64,000 nt of DNA. It comes from Copromyces sp. CBS 386.78. Taxonomy: Eukaryota > Ascomycota > Sordariomycetes > Sordariales > Sordariaceae. Numbering within the stretch: the stretch's first letter is position 1; every line of letters starts with the position of its first letter. A model generated the notes under the pieces. The model did no database searches. It had not been told where the DNA came from and worked only from the letters and a program-made list of their open reading frames with translations. Positions 1-11,071 of the stretch are shown in pieces. The stretch spans positions 682,001 to 746,000 of the forward strand of contig MU839083.1 in assembly GCA_030685235.1 (NCBI GenBank), written 5' to 3'. A program made the position numbers and the translations under genes.

Positions 1-313
1 GTTTTCGTTTCCCCATCTTGGGTTCTTCCTTCCAGGTCCCCCGCCTCTCTCTTAATGCATCGACCGCCAACAGCTTCTCTGTTAGAGGCATCCGACAAAT
101 AAGCAAACAAGCGGGCAATAACCAGAAGCGTCGAAGCATACTACGAGTGTACACATGTTTTGAATAGTTTGTGGTTCACCATAGCATTCATTTCCACGAT
201 ATCCCCGTTTCGCTCGTTTCTTGTCGATTTCAAGAATTGTTAGCCGATTTTGCATCTTTTCGATGGACTACGGGCGGTGCGTATAGAAGAACACAGTCTT
301 TTAGAGCTGAAGT

Positions 314-2859
314 ATGTTTGGTTCCAAGGCCTTCGCGGCCGTATTTGCTGCCGTTGGCCTGCTTGTCCAGTCTACTACAGGTATGTTCATCATCCTCATT
401 TCGTCGCCTAAATATCATCCGGTTAACATGGCCGGCCTGAAGCACATTCGACGGAGAGATTACCTCTATCATACATTAGCCGTGTCGACGATGCCGTGAT
501 CAACACACCCTCGCATAGGGTACACTCCCAGTCAACCTTCGACCTCAGCTTTTATCTCCACGATCGCCAGCAAAAGATTCGCTTCGCTCTAGAACCGAAC
601 CACGACATCCTTCCCGACGATGCAACAATACATATCCTTGGTCCCGATGGCAAGGTCAAGAGGGTCGAGCCTATCGCCAGGGACGAGCACAAGGTTTTCA
701 GGGGCACCACGTTTGTTCAAAGGGAAGGGATGGCGGACGCAGACTGGAGGCAGGCGGGATGGGCACGAGTCTACGTTACACGGGATGGGGATCGACCGAT
801 TTTCCAAGGATCCTTCAGGGTAAACGGAGTCGACCATCACATCCAGACGGACACCAACTACAGGCAAACGATGATTCCAGGCGACCCGGAGATGGAGGCG
901 GCGGAGGAAGAATACATGGTCGTCTGGCGGGATTCCGACATTATGAAGCCGGCACATATCGACCTGAAGCGCGACCTTGCGAGCATGAGCTCTTGCGCCT
1001 CCAACGACCTTGACTGGAACAACGACAAGAGCAACGGGGTCCTGCGGTGGACCGAGGAGGTATTCGAGCATCAGAGCCGCTGGGCTGTCAGTCCGAGGGC
1101 CCTTTTTGGACGACAGATGGATCCAACCCAAGGTGGCAATGGTGCCGGTGTTAATCTGCTGAACAGCATTGGTTCCACGGCCGGTTGCCCGACTTCGAAA
1201 AAGGTTGCCCTGATTGGCATTGCTACCGACTGCACCTACACGGAGAAATTCAACTCGACCGAATCGCTAAGGCAAAATGTTATCGACATGGTTAACAAGG
1301 CTTCGCAACTTTTTGAGAGCTCCTTTAGCATCTCTCTAGGTATCCGCAACTTGACCATCAGCGATAAGGAGTGCCCGGCCACGCCTCCCGAAAGTGCGCC
1401 CTTCAACATGCCGTGCAGCAGCGGTGCCACCATTACCGATCGTTTGGTGAAGTTCTCCGGTTGGAGAGGCAAGTCCAACGATAACAACGCCTACTGGACT
1501 TTGCTGTCAACCTGCAATACTGGTTCTGCTGTTGGTCTTGCCTGGCTCGGTCAGGTCTGCCAGGTAGGCGCTACGAACAGCCAGGACAACGAAACCGTCG
1601 CGGGCGCAAACGTCGTCGTCAAAACCTCTACCGAATGGCAGGTCTTTGCCCACGAGTCGGGCCATACCTTTGGTGCGGTCCACGACTGCCTCTCGAACAC
1701 ATGCGCAAGCGGCGACGCCGGAGAAAACAAGTGTTGCCCCCTTTCCACCACCACCTGCGATGCCAACGCCCAGTTCATCATGAACCCGTCCACAGACAGC
1801 CGTATCACGTCCTTCTCGGCCTGCAGTATTGGTAACGTATGCAGCTTCCTGGGCAGAAACCCCAACAGGATGAGCTGCCTTTCCAACAACAAGGACGTCG
1901 TCACCATCAGCGGCCAGCAATGCGGAAACGGTATCGTCGAAGCTGGCGAGGAGTGTGACTGTGGTGGCGAAGAAGGATGCGGAAACAACCCGTGCTGCGA
2001 TGCCAAGACGTGCAAGTTTACTACGAACAGCATTTGCGACCCAGCAAACGAAGAGTGCTGCACCGATAAGTGCCAGTTCGCCGGTGCCGAGACCATCTGC
2101 CGCGCCAGCACTGGTCCTTGCGATCCGGAAGAGAAGTGCTCCGGCACGGGCGCCTCCTGCCCGGCCGACAAGACCGCCGACGACGGCACCTCATGCGGTG
2201 ACTCGCTCACATGTGCATCAGGCCAATGCACCTCGCGCGATCAGCAGTGCAAGACGTTCATGGCGAACGAGGACACGCACAACAAAACAAGCTCGTGCTC
2301 CAATGATGGCTGCATGCTCGCATGTGAGGGTCCGATGTTCGGAGACGATCGATGCTACACCCTCCCACAGTACTTCCTGGATGGCACCCCTTGCGAGGGT
2401 GGCGGCAAGTGCTCCAACGGCATCTGCGAGGGCGCCAAGCTCAGCAACCAGATCCTCGACTGGTTCAAGAACAACAAGAACATCGCCATCCCCGTCGGCT
2501 GCGTCATTGCTGGTCTTCTTCTCATCGCCTTCATCAGCTGCTGCTGCAGCTGTTGTCGGCGCGCGAGGTCGAGGTCAAGGAGAGCACCCCAGAGGATGGC
2601 GCCGCCGCCGGATATGGGTCTGCGTCCTGCGGGGTGGAACTGGGGCGGCGGTAGGCACGGCGGGCATGTTCCGTTGCCATCGCAATCGGGACCGCTACCG
2701 CCGCAATCGTACCAAGGGCCACCGCCGCCATATCAGGGGGGACCGCCGCAGCCTCCGATGGGGCAGCCTATGGGTCAGGGTCAGTTCCCGGGCCAAGGAG
2801 GGGATGGGAGGTATGAGCCGTTTAGAGAACAGCAGAGGGAGTATGCTAGGTATGCTTGA
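314..2859 (+). CDS. ADAM-family zinc metalloprotease with disintegrin-like domain, membrane anchored
   Basis: Spliced model: exons 314–380 and 443–2859 (62-nt intron, GTATGT…AG), giving 827 residues. This join restores the frame and supplies a signal peptide (residues 1 to about 22, AAVFAAVGLLVQST). The long frame alone has no AUG near its start. Order of parts: prodomain to about residue 220; reprolysin-type catalytic domain with the zinc motif HESGHTFGAVHD at about 426, which keeps all three His and the Glu; Cys-rich disintegrin-like segment from about 516 (CGNGIVEAGEECDCG); one transmembrane helix at about 702–722; then a basic, Cys-rich stop and a Pro/Gly/Gln-rich cytosolic tail. This matches fungal ADAM proteins (Aspergillus ADM-B type). 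Family knowledge says such enzymes shed ectodomains at the cell surface. The substrate is unknown. The acceptor at 442 was preferred over the later AG at 478–479 because the latter breaks the frame. Confidence 0.93.
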
Positions 2860-3929
2860 GCGCTGCCGTGCGTGCGTGTGTGTGTAAACTGGGCTGTTTG
2901 TATATGAGCGAGCGTCTGCGGCGTGTGTATATTGATGATAAATGATGAATTTCCTCTGTTTCTGTATTTACTTTCTAATAGATCAACTTGTGTCTTACAG
3001 GCTGGAACTTGGTGCCTGCTTCTTTTCTCAATGAAGGAGCTCAAGGGTATAAGTGAGAAAGTGACAGGTAAGAAATGAGCAGGTCATGAAAGAGGAAGGC
3101 ATGCTGGACGCTGGTGTATGTGTTAGCTTAGTACTTCTATCTATACCTATCGCAGACAGTCCGGAAAGTCTCGAGCTAACAGACTTCTCAGGGGTGCATC
3201 ATACGGCAGGCGCTACCCCAACACTAGTTCTAGCAATTTTCTGTGGTTGGAGGACGGACTGTGGGCTTTCTCCGTACATTTTCACCATCTCGGTTTGTTC
3301 GCCTTGTCTTTGCTTGTAACTTCATCTGGGGCATTTCCAGTGCCTCTGGGTTCCGATCCTCAACATGCCCGAAGGAAACCCTTCTTCCTCCACTTACAAC
3401 ACCCCTCTTCGGGTTCCTCAGCCCCCCTCTCGGGACACGACCTAATAGGAGCGAACCAACATGTCCGACATACGTGCACCTAGCGCGAGATGATGGTAGG
3501 AATGCGCGCATCATCTATATTAATCCGAGCTACTCCCGCCAGAAAAGACCTATCGGGCGAGAGATCGTCAGCCTCAAACCGCCGCTCTGATGCGGCGGCT
3601 GAGGCAGCAGCGTGCCAGTTTTTCCACATAAGGCTGGGGCGACAACTGTAAGGTCTCACTGCATTAGTTCGTGATGGCTGGCTTATGCGATCGCCACTTC
3701 GGACTCCTCCATGGCAAGGAAATTTGCTTCTCCCTTTCAAGATGATCGAACTTCCAAGTTCACCAGAAAGACGGGAGGACGGAAGGCATGCGCTTAATTT
3801 GGCCATTACCTGACGTGACGAAATCGACCACATAATTTACTAGTCATCACGAATATCCCGATACCTATCAACAATCTTCGCGGTTTTTTTTTAGTCCAGG
3901 ACTTCAAGAACGAGATTTCACGGCTTGCA
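2860..3929. other. Intergenic; 3' end of ADAM gene and 5' region of DUF3176 gene
   Basis: No convincing gene. Short open frames overlap on both strands without recognisable domains. A T-run followed by AG at 3893–3894 looks like a splice acceptor. From 3895 the sequence stays open and in frame with the ATG at 3930 for 11 codons, so the last part may be an exon of the next gene. Confidence 0.5.
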
Positions 3930-6061
3930 ATGGGCGGCAATTGGGGCTGGGAAATGGCGGCGGTGCTTCTGAGCTGTTGCTCGCTCGCCGCAACCATCGT
4001 CGTCCTGAAGCTCTACGACGGCATCAACGTGGATTCCTGGAAGTTCTACCTCTCCTTGAGCACGACCATATCGATCTTATCCCAAGTCTCGCGCACCTCA
4101 CTGGCCTTTGCCCTAACCTCATGCATCGGGCAGGCCAAATGGAATTGGTTCTCAAGGAAGGAAGACCGCCTGGCTAGGTTTAATCAGTTTGATGCGGCGA
4201 GCAGAGGCCCCCTTGGGAGTTTGACTTTGTTGTGCAAGTTTGGCTTTAGGTACCTAACTTTTGAACCAGTATATCTCTCAAAAAACCATCACTAACAAAC
4301 AATATCAGTCACTGGGTAGCATTGGGTGCGCTGACCACCATAGCATTGCTCGGTTACGATCCTGTTCTCCAAGCAATGGTTTCCCGCTCAGGTGGCAATG
4401 AACCCGTGACCGACACGGCAATGGGGTTATCTCGGACATCACGCTTGCCCATCGCAGAAGGAGCGGCGCTTGGGACACTAACCACGGCGGGCAGCGTGTT
4501 TCTGACCAGCTCTAACGGCTCGAGGGGGAACAACATCTGGGTCAAGGAGTACGAGATACAAGTCGAAGAGGGCTGGAGCCTCGCCGTGTTCGAGGGGTTT
4601 TCCCACAAATATGACGGAAACCAGAAGATATATGCACCCATCTCGTTCACTTGCGCCTCCGCAAATTGCACCTACGAGATATTCGACTCCCTGGCCGTGT
4701 GCAGCGAGTGTCGCGATGTCTCGGAACATATCACCAGCGAACCTTACTCGGATTTTAGCGGTGAGCAGCTCAAGTACGTTTTGGGGAGGCAGAAACTAGG
4801 TGAATCGGCGGTCACACTGAGGAATCTGAAGGGAAAGCTGGTGTGGGCGGAGGGTTTCCCCAGTTTGGATGATTCGTTCATGCACACCGGCGGAAAAGTG
4901 ATCGCCGACCGACGGGAAAGCTTTCATTTTCGCGACGCCTTCACCACGTTCATCGTCTTTCAGATCCTCAAAGCCCCGAGGAACTACACATCACAGCAAT
5001 CGGCCTGGGAAGATGAGCCGCCAGAGGCTTGGGAGTGTGGCTTCTCCTTCTGCATCAACCGGTACAACTCGACGGTTCAGGACGGTATTCTGTACGAGAC
5101 GGTCCTCAGCTCAGCCAAGCAGGCATTACCGGGGTCCATGAGAGCAGTACCTCACCGACACGACGGCAACATGAGAAACATCACCAACGGCACGGCTCAA
5201 TGGAACTTCTGGAGCTACCCGCGGAACTACACCCTCTACAGCCCCCTTGGAGACGAAGCCGTAAACCTATCAAACTGGGACCAATCCAAACTCTGGGACT
5301 ACGAACGCAACGCTCTCGAGCTGCAAATCCCCAATGACTGGCCAAAACTCACCTACGCAGATAACAACAACTCCAGCAACTCCAGCACCCATCGCGCACA
5401 GCCTGAAGAACTGGACTCCCCGAGAACTCTACCCATCACAGCGCAGACCGTCCGCTCAACAATCTACTGGTTCCTCCAGCAATACCCCATGTTCGGCGAA
5501 ATGACCCCGCGCCTCGCCTACAGCGGCGCCATAGCCACTGGTGACAACGACGTCGTCAGCAAGTCCATAGCCAAGTCGACCAACGTCACCGAGACGTTCG
5601 AGAACGCAGCCAAGCGGATGACAGCCTTCATGCGCGAGCTGCCGCAGACGGTCGATTACGAACAGGTCTATGTCAACGGCCAGGCCTTTGTGTGGGTGCA
5701 GCACATTCGCATACGCTGGCCGTTTGTCACGTTTCCTGTTGCTGTCGCGGTCGCTGGGTTGATGTTCGTCCTGCTGACAATGTGGGAGACTAAGAGGCTT
5801 GGACTTCGGGTTTGGAAGGAGGGGGCCTTGCCTGTGCTTATTCATGGTCTTGATGGATCGACGCGGACGAAGCTCCGGAATGCGGACAGCGTTGGAGTGG
5901 CGGATAAGGTTTCGAGACAGACACTCGTCACTTTGAGCAGGGATTCCGCTGATGGCAGTTTTGAATTGAAGGAGTCGAAGGAGTCGGCTTCGTCTACCAG
6001 CGCATTGTTGGATACCTTTAATGATGCTTCTTCGAGCGACAGGCTCACGAACAGAAATTGA
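3930..6061 (+). CDS. DUF3176-type fungal membrane protein
   Basis: Two exons, 3930–4249 and 4309–6061 (59-nt intron with an ACTAAC branch site 12 nt before the AG), giving 690 residues. The N-terminus (WGWEM…LSCCSLAATIVVLKLYDG) is a membrane helix followed by the conserved block in which a second helix precedes RTSLAFALTSCIGQAKWNWF and a phenylalanine/aspartate-rich segment ending in SRGPLGSL. This is typical of the fungal DUF3176 family. A third helix lies just after the intron. The large middle part has many N-x-S/T sites and paired Cys, so it is probably extracellular or lumenal. A C-terminal helix (FPVAVAVAGLMFVLLTMWETKR) is followed by the family's basic WKEGALPVLIHGL segment and a Ser-rich tail. 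Function is unknown. A 5' exon upstream of 3895 is possible. Confidence 0.85.
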
Positions 6062-6225
6062 GATGGGCGGGATGGGAACGGATTTTGATACATCCGGGTG
6101 GTGTGGGTGGCACCTCGACAAAGCACGCGGGCGTGACCGGCAAAATCAAACAAAAAGGGGGCAAACTCCTTTTGTTTTCAATGTAGGCTGATTCATTCAT
6201 CATGACGGAGCAAAAAGCGGAAAAG

Positions 6226-6240
6226 AAAAAATGCGAAAAG
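6226..6240 (-). terminator. Pol III terminator of the 5S rRNA gene
   Basis: On the minus strand the 5S gene is followed directly by TTTT and then a run of six T, the usual RNA polymerase III stop signal. Confidence 0.75.
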
Positions 6241-6361
6241 AAACATACAACACCAGGGATTCGCTGGTCGTCACCGACCCAACTACTAGTCTGGCCCTCA
6301 CTGGCTTATCTATGGGAGAGCGGACGGGATCCCGAGTTTTCCAGTGGGTATGGTCGTATGT
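6241..6361 (-). rRNA. Dispersed 5S ribosomal RNA gene (variant type)
   Basis: Read on the minus strand, the 121-nt gene starts ACATACGACC and ends GTTGTATGTTT; the two ends pair as helix I. Invariant fungal 5S stretches are present, such as GATCCCGTCCGCTC, TAGTAGTTGGGT and ACCAGCGAATCCC. Helix II pairs CCCACTGG with CCAGTG(A)GG, and the tip stem pairs GTCG with CGAC around GTGA. Neurospora is known for single, scattered 5S genes rather than a tandem array, so an isolated copy between protein genes fits. Compared with the abundant Neurospora type as I remember it, helix II and the terminal stem differ but the differences are compensatory, so the RNA should still fold. An upstream TATA-like box and a downstream T-run support a working gene. 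Confidence 0.93.
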
Positions 6362-6385
6362 GCTTATTATGCGTGCACAAACCAC

Positions 6386-6392
6386 TTATAAA
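6386..6392 (-). promoter_or_regulatory. TATA-like box upstream of 5S rRNA gene
   Basis: Minus-strand CTTTATAAG lies 25–31 nt before the 5S start. Neurospora 5S genes are known to carry a TATA-like element near −29. Confidence 0.7.
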
Positions 6393-6852
6393 GGACGTGT
6401 CATGTTATGTCATATCATGCCATGACACCATAAGCGAGAGAAGTAGACTGCTTAGGTAGGTGTGGTCGCTGTTCAAAAGCCAAGACGTAACAGTTGATTG
6501 ATTGATCCTCTGTTTGGCTCTGTCAATTCTTCTTCTTCTTCTAATTTGATGCTAGGTGGTTGAGTAACCAGTATTATGTGCTTCTTATGACAGTTCCAAA
6601 CACTTCTGTAGTTCTGTTTGTATACCTCTCTCTGCCAGTCAGTCTGTCATGCCCGAATGTCAATATCCCTTTTCTGACTGATGCTATCCTCTCCTCTCAT
6701 TCAATCTTTATATCTCTCTGTCGCTTGAACCTTTGTTTTGTTTGTTTTTGCTCCTTTCTTTATCCATTCAAATTCATTCCCCCGATCATGTCCCCATTTT
6801 CCCCTTCCCTCCCAAAGTGCATGCCCAACCCAACCCCGTCAATGCCCCCCCT
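6393..6852. other. Intergenic, pyrimidine-rich on plus strand
   Basis: No gene seen. It holds a short TTC microsatellite at about 6527–6541 and a C/T-rich stretch from 6620. The latter is purine-rich in the sense of the downstream minus-strand gene and is probably that gene's 3' UTR. Confidence 0.5.
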
Positions 6853-8648
6853 TTAATTGTCCGGTTCCATCATAGCGCTCAACCATTCAAACAAACCTTC
6901 ATCCGTCCAGTTTTGTGGTGGTGGCGGCTGCTGCGCAGCAGATGATGGCCCTGCTGTTGCCGTTCCCGATTGCTGCTGCTGCTGAGGTTGTTGCTGGCGA
7001 TTCTGAATCTGTTAAAATTCACAAATCATTAAACAGAGGAATTGAATCAAATGAATCGATGAAGTCCGCTAACTTGACCAGAGCTTCGAAGCGGGATGAT
7101 TGCTGGTTCTGTTCAAGTTGTAGGAGAATGTTTTAGTGTTTCTTCCTTGTTGTTGACTTGACTTGCCATTGTGTTCTTGATGCTAGAAAGGATACTTTAT
7201 GGACTTCCACTTTTGTTTGTGGGAGCCTAGCCAGGGATGGGGTGGGTGATGGGGGGAGTTGGTAGGTTGTAAATATATGTCGCAGAGGAAAGTCCGGGTG
7301 CTTGGTGCTTAATATAGCTTCAGTCATCGACTGAGGAGAGAAAGAGTGTTCATGTATTGCGTGACATGGCTTGTCATAGTCAGTCCAGCTGCGTCCAAAT
7401 TCCCAAGGGCAAATGAAGGTAGACAAGGGAAATGTTGCGTCAGATGATGGTCCCTTTTGACGATGTTGCATTAACCATAAAATCATACTCTGGGATTGTA
7501 CCCTGACCCAGCCTGGTGATGAGCCTGGTACAGGCGCGACGATGAACCACTGCTTACAGATGACGAGCCCTGGGTCGCTTTCTTCCGCGGTGCGTTGTCG
7601 TAGCCGCAAAGCATGAGCATGAAGTGATGGCGAGAGCCGGCGATGGTCTGTTAAATGTAGGATGGTCAGCGTCTTCAGGTCTTCAATGAAGAAAGAAGAG
7701 AATCGAGGAGAACGCGGACGTACCATGCCACTGGCCTCAGCATGGGTAATCAACAATTCGGGGTCGTTGAGAAACAGGGAGGCTTTGCGGCGCTTCTCGA
7801 GGGTGTCGTAGTCAACGTGGTGATTGGAGTTAGACGACATGCTGGAGATGGCTTTGGCGTTGCCGGAGATTTCGACTCTGTTGATAGATGGTGATGTTAG
7901 CCTTTGTTGGTGTTGATCGGTGTGTTCCTTTGCTTCTCCCTTGTGTTGTTGAAGTCTTGTCCTTGTCCGTGCTTTCTTTCCTAGTGTTGCACACGCCTGC
8001 CTGCCTTGAATGTCATCTTCATATCCCGTCTGCAGGTCCCCCTTCTTCTCTGATGCAAGGCACCCTCCGCCTGCAACTGCTCGCCCTGCAAGTCCCCTCT
8101 TCTCCCGCTTCTCTCCTGCCTTCTATTCGTCCGCCATTGTTCTTCTTCAACACCATCAACCCCATCCCATCCCATATCATTACCCACCCAACCCGCAACC
8201 GCAACCTTCCCCGGCTAACTCCCAACTTCACCCCCAACCCACAAACAATAATACTTGACCAAAAGGAAAAGGAAAATACTTACTTCCTCCTCACATTATT
8301 CCTCTCACCCCACGACAACCCACCTGCACCACCTCTCCCTGTCATCCCCCTTCCCATTCCTCTCCCACCAGCACCTACACCTCCATTTCTCCCCGCGAAC
8401 CCCGACCCCGCCCCGCCCAAAGCCAACCTCTCACCACCCTCAAAATCACTTTCTTCATCAGACCTTTCAGCATACGGATCTTTCCCTCTGGCTTGCTTGT
8501 CGCGCATTTCCGAAGTGAAGCCGACATTGGTGGTGCTACTGCTGCTAGTGGTGGTGGTTGTTGGGAGGTTATTGAGGTTGTATGTGCTGTTGTTGCGGGA
8601 GGTGTTGTGGGAGGTGGTGGTTGATGCAAAGGGTGAGTGGGTATCCAT
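6853..8648 (-). CDS. Unrecognised protein of about 279 residues, five exons
   Basis: Minus-strand model: 8648–8309, 7878–7724, 7647–7489, 7108–7079 (30 nt) and 7008–6853. All junctions are GT–AG and the frame is kept. The last three introns are phase 0. The first acceptor has a GCTAAC branch site. The N-terminal third is Thr/Ser-rich and then Gly/Arg-rich (RGMGRGMTGRGG). The conserved-looking core reads DYDTLEKRRKASLFLNDPE then GSRHHFMLMLCGYDNAPRKK. The C-terminus is Gln/Pro-rich and ends NWTDEGLFEWLSAMMEPDN. The first donor is uncertain: GTGAGA at 8308 fits the strong acceptor at 7878, but a better donor GTAAGT at 8283 would need a weaker acceptor at 7842. Translation could instead begin at 7840 (MSSNSNHH) or at an in-frame ATG at 8720. 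I do not recognise the family. RG-rich and poly-Q segments hint at nucleic-acid or chromatin contacts, but this is only inference. Confidence 0.68.
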
Positions 8649-11071
8649 GTTAGAGATGGGAGGTAGGTGGACTTTTGAGATGGGTCGATGGTGGTGATTG
8701 TCTAGATAGAAGAATGTCAAATGTCCGTGGTGACGAGCGATATTGTGGTCGTTTTATTCAATGAATTCGAAGGATATCGAGAAGTGAATGCCCTGGGAAG
8801 GTGTCCGTGTCCGTGGTGGTGCGAGCTGGGGCGAGATATGCAGTGGATTTGGCGTTCACTCAGTCGCTTCCGGAATGTTTCCAAGGCTTGGCTTTCGAAT
8901 TCGCAATCTGCGCGGACACCGATTCCAGTTCTAGATTCTGGAATGAAATGAAAGACGTCGCGAGCTTGGGTAAATTCGGTCGACAAAGCCTCCGTCACAG
9001 GTCGCGCGCTCAGTGGCTGTTAAGGTGACGTTTGGGCGGTTGATTCCTGTTCCTTTTGCGCGGTCTCGGCGGACCAAATGTTCTTGATGGATATCTAGAG
9101 ATGCAGAGGTGGAATTGGGATCCCTCGGTGACCGGCGCTATATGTCGTCTTATAGCCTTGTTTAATTGTGGTTGAAGGTTGAGTGCACTGTAACGACGTC
9201 GTGACGAGGTCTCTGCTCAATTAGTGGGGTACCCTTTCTCGCCTCTGTACAAAATAATAGAGCAACTCGCGACACTTGAGCGATGCTTTGGGGCCGTCTT
9301 ATTTTGTACAACCCAATCATATGAACTTCCATCCTATCTAAACATCACTTTCACCTTCACACCGGTAAACAAACCCATTGAAAGCTCGTCTGCAACTACC
9401 CGCACCGCCCCCATTCTTGATCCCGCACTCACAACTGGGTACATATGTACGGTGAACGCAAACAGTCAATTCGTGAACAGGCGGTAAAGCTATGGTCTGT
9501 AGTCTGTTGCCTCAACATCAGATTGCGAAAAGGAACTGGGCCTCCTACAGTAATCCAAATGTCTGTGTTGTAAAATATGATGTTCAAGATCAGAGTAGAC
9601 GCCGGTATCAACAATGCGCCTTGTCATCACCATCACTCCGACATGTCACATTTTCAGCACGAGCTGTACCAAAGTTTCGAGTCACGGATAGATGATTGAT
9701 CACGTTTCTGGTCTCACTCAAGTGTAAAACAAGGCATAATCAATGTCCCAATCGTATCTCGGCATCTTAATACAAGTAAGTGTGTATACATACCCAAATA
9801 TTCAAATGTTTAGACCACAAACAAACAATCTGATTCGCTAGATCACCATCATTCATCGCGTGCATCCATGCTATTTCCTTTCGGGAAACCAAGCATTACC
9901 ACTTATATATCAGGTGTTCTTTCTTCATCCATCGCCTTGTTCCTTTGTCTCAATTCAGTTCCCCACGTCTTCGCTGCGGCGCGCTGTGTTAAGACTCGGG
10001 TTTTGTTGCCTAACGAAAAGGAAATACTGTATAGCCATAAAAGACGCCATCCGATGATCCGAAACCAAACGCTGCCCCGATGATAGAAAAAGGAAAAGGG
10101 TGTCAAGTGTCGTGTATTGTAAATCTGCCGGTTTTTCCTTTGAACGCCTCGAGATAGCGTTATCCAAAAGTCATCCATTGTTTGGAGGCGATATCCCCTA
10201 TCACCCGTGCCTTGGTAAACATCACGTCGAAACTATTGTAAGCTCGCGGTGGGAACAGCAGGTCTGTCGGATGCGGATATTCACATCACCGGTGGGCGAA
10301 AGAGAGATACCGCGCTGGAATCGAATTGCGAATATCCACGCTACTAATGTAAATGCTCTTCATCGTCGCCATCCGCTTCCATTCGGTTTCGCTCGCCTAT
10401 GGGCCATACCATAAGAACAGGGGTGTTTTAGGGCAACAACCGGCTTCAATATCTATGTTGCCTCCTTCAGATATGGTGTGTTGATGGCAAACGTTTCGAC
10501 CCAAATAGGGCCTAAGCACCCCCCTCCTGTCTGCCTGCAACATCTGTTCATGTGCGCATTCTTTCCCTGCCGTAGCTCATAGCGGCCTCGGTTTGCGACT
10601 CTAGGGTGCGGCGTCTGAGAAAATTTGTATCCAATAATGACGAACGGCTCAGTGATGGTATCGTGGTTTACCAGGTCGAGAACCGCAATAGTCGCTGACA
10701 AGCTATCCCCATGCGATGCTAGCAAGCACTGTTGGCAGCGAGCTTGGGCGGATCAACTGAGGGCAAAATGGTCCTTCTGCAACGGAGGGACTCAAGCGGG
10801 ATTATGAACGGCATCTTGACGCCTAAGAGCAGACTCGCCTCGCGTTTCGCACTTTTTGTGACATCGAGGTCACAAGAGCCGCCCCTAAGCTGTGCAGACC
10901 ACCGCGGGATTACGAGCTGGCCTCAGCGGGGGCATCCTTAGAGGGGGCATATGAGGCCGGAGACGAAGTCGTGGAACAGGACATGGAGCAGGACATGTCA
11001 GATTCGTCAGCGTTCAGAACGGCCTCGTCACGGGCCAGCGCATGTTTCTTCAGGCCATCCTTGAGTCGTGA
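8649..11071. other. Intergenic, 2.4 kb
   Basis: This is the upstream region of the unrecognised minus-strand gene and the 3' region of the WD40 gene. Open frames are short, overlap in all frames and show no domain. I see no RNA gene, repeat array or transposon trace. Confidence 0.5.

Noticed and set aside
1551..2231. 226-codon minus-strand frame
   Set aside because: Shadow of the ADAM gene; no domain, low-complexity His/Ser/Pro.
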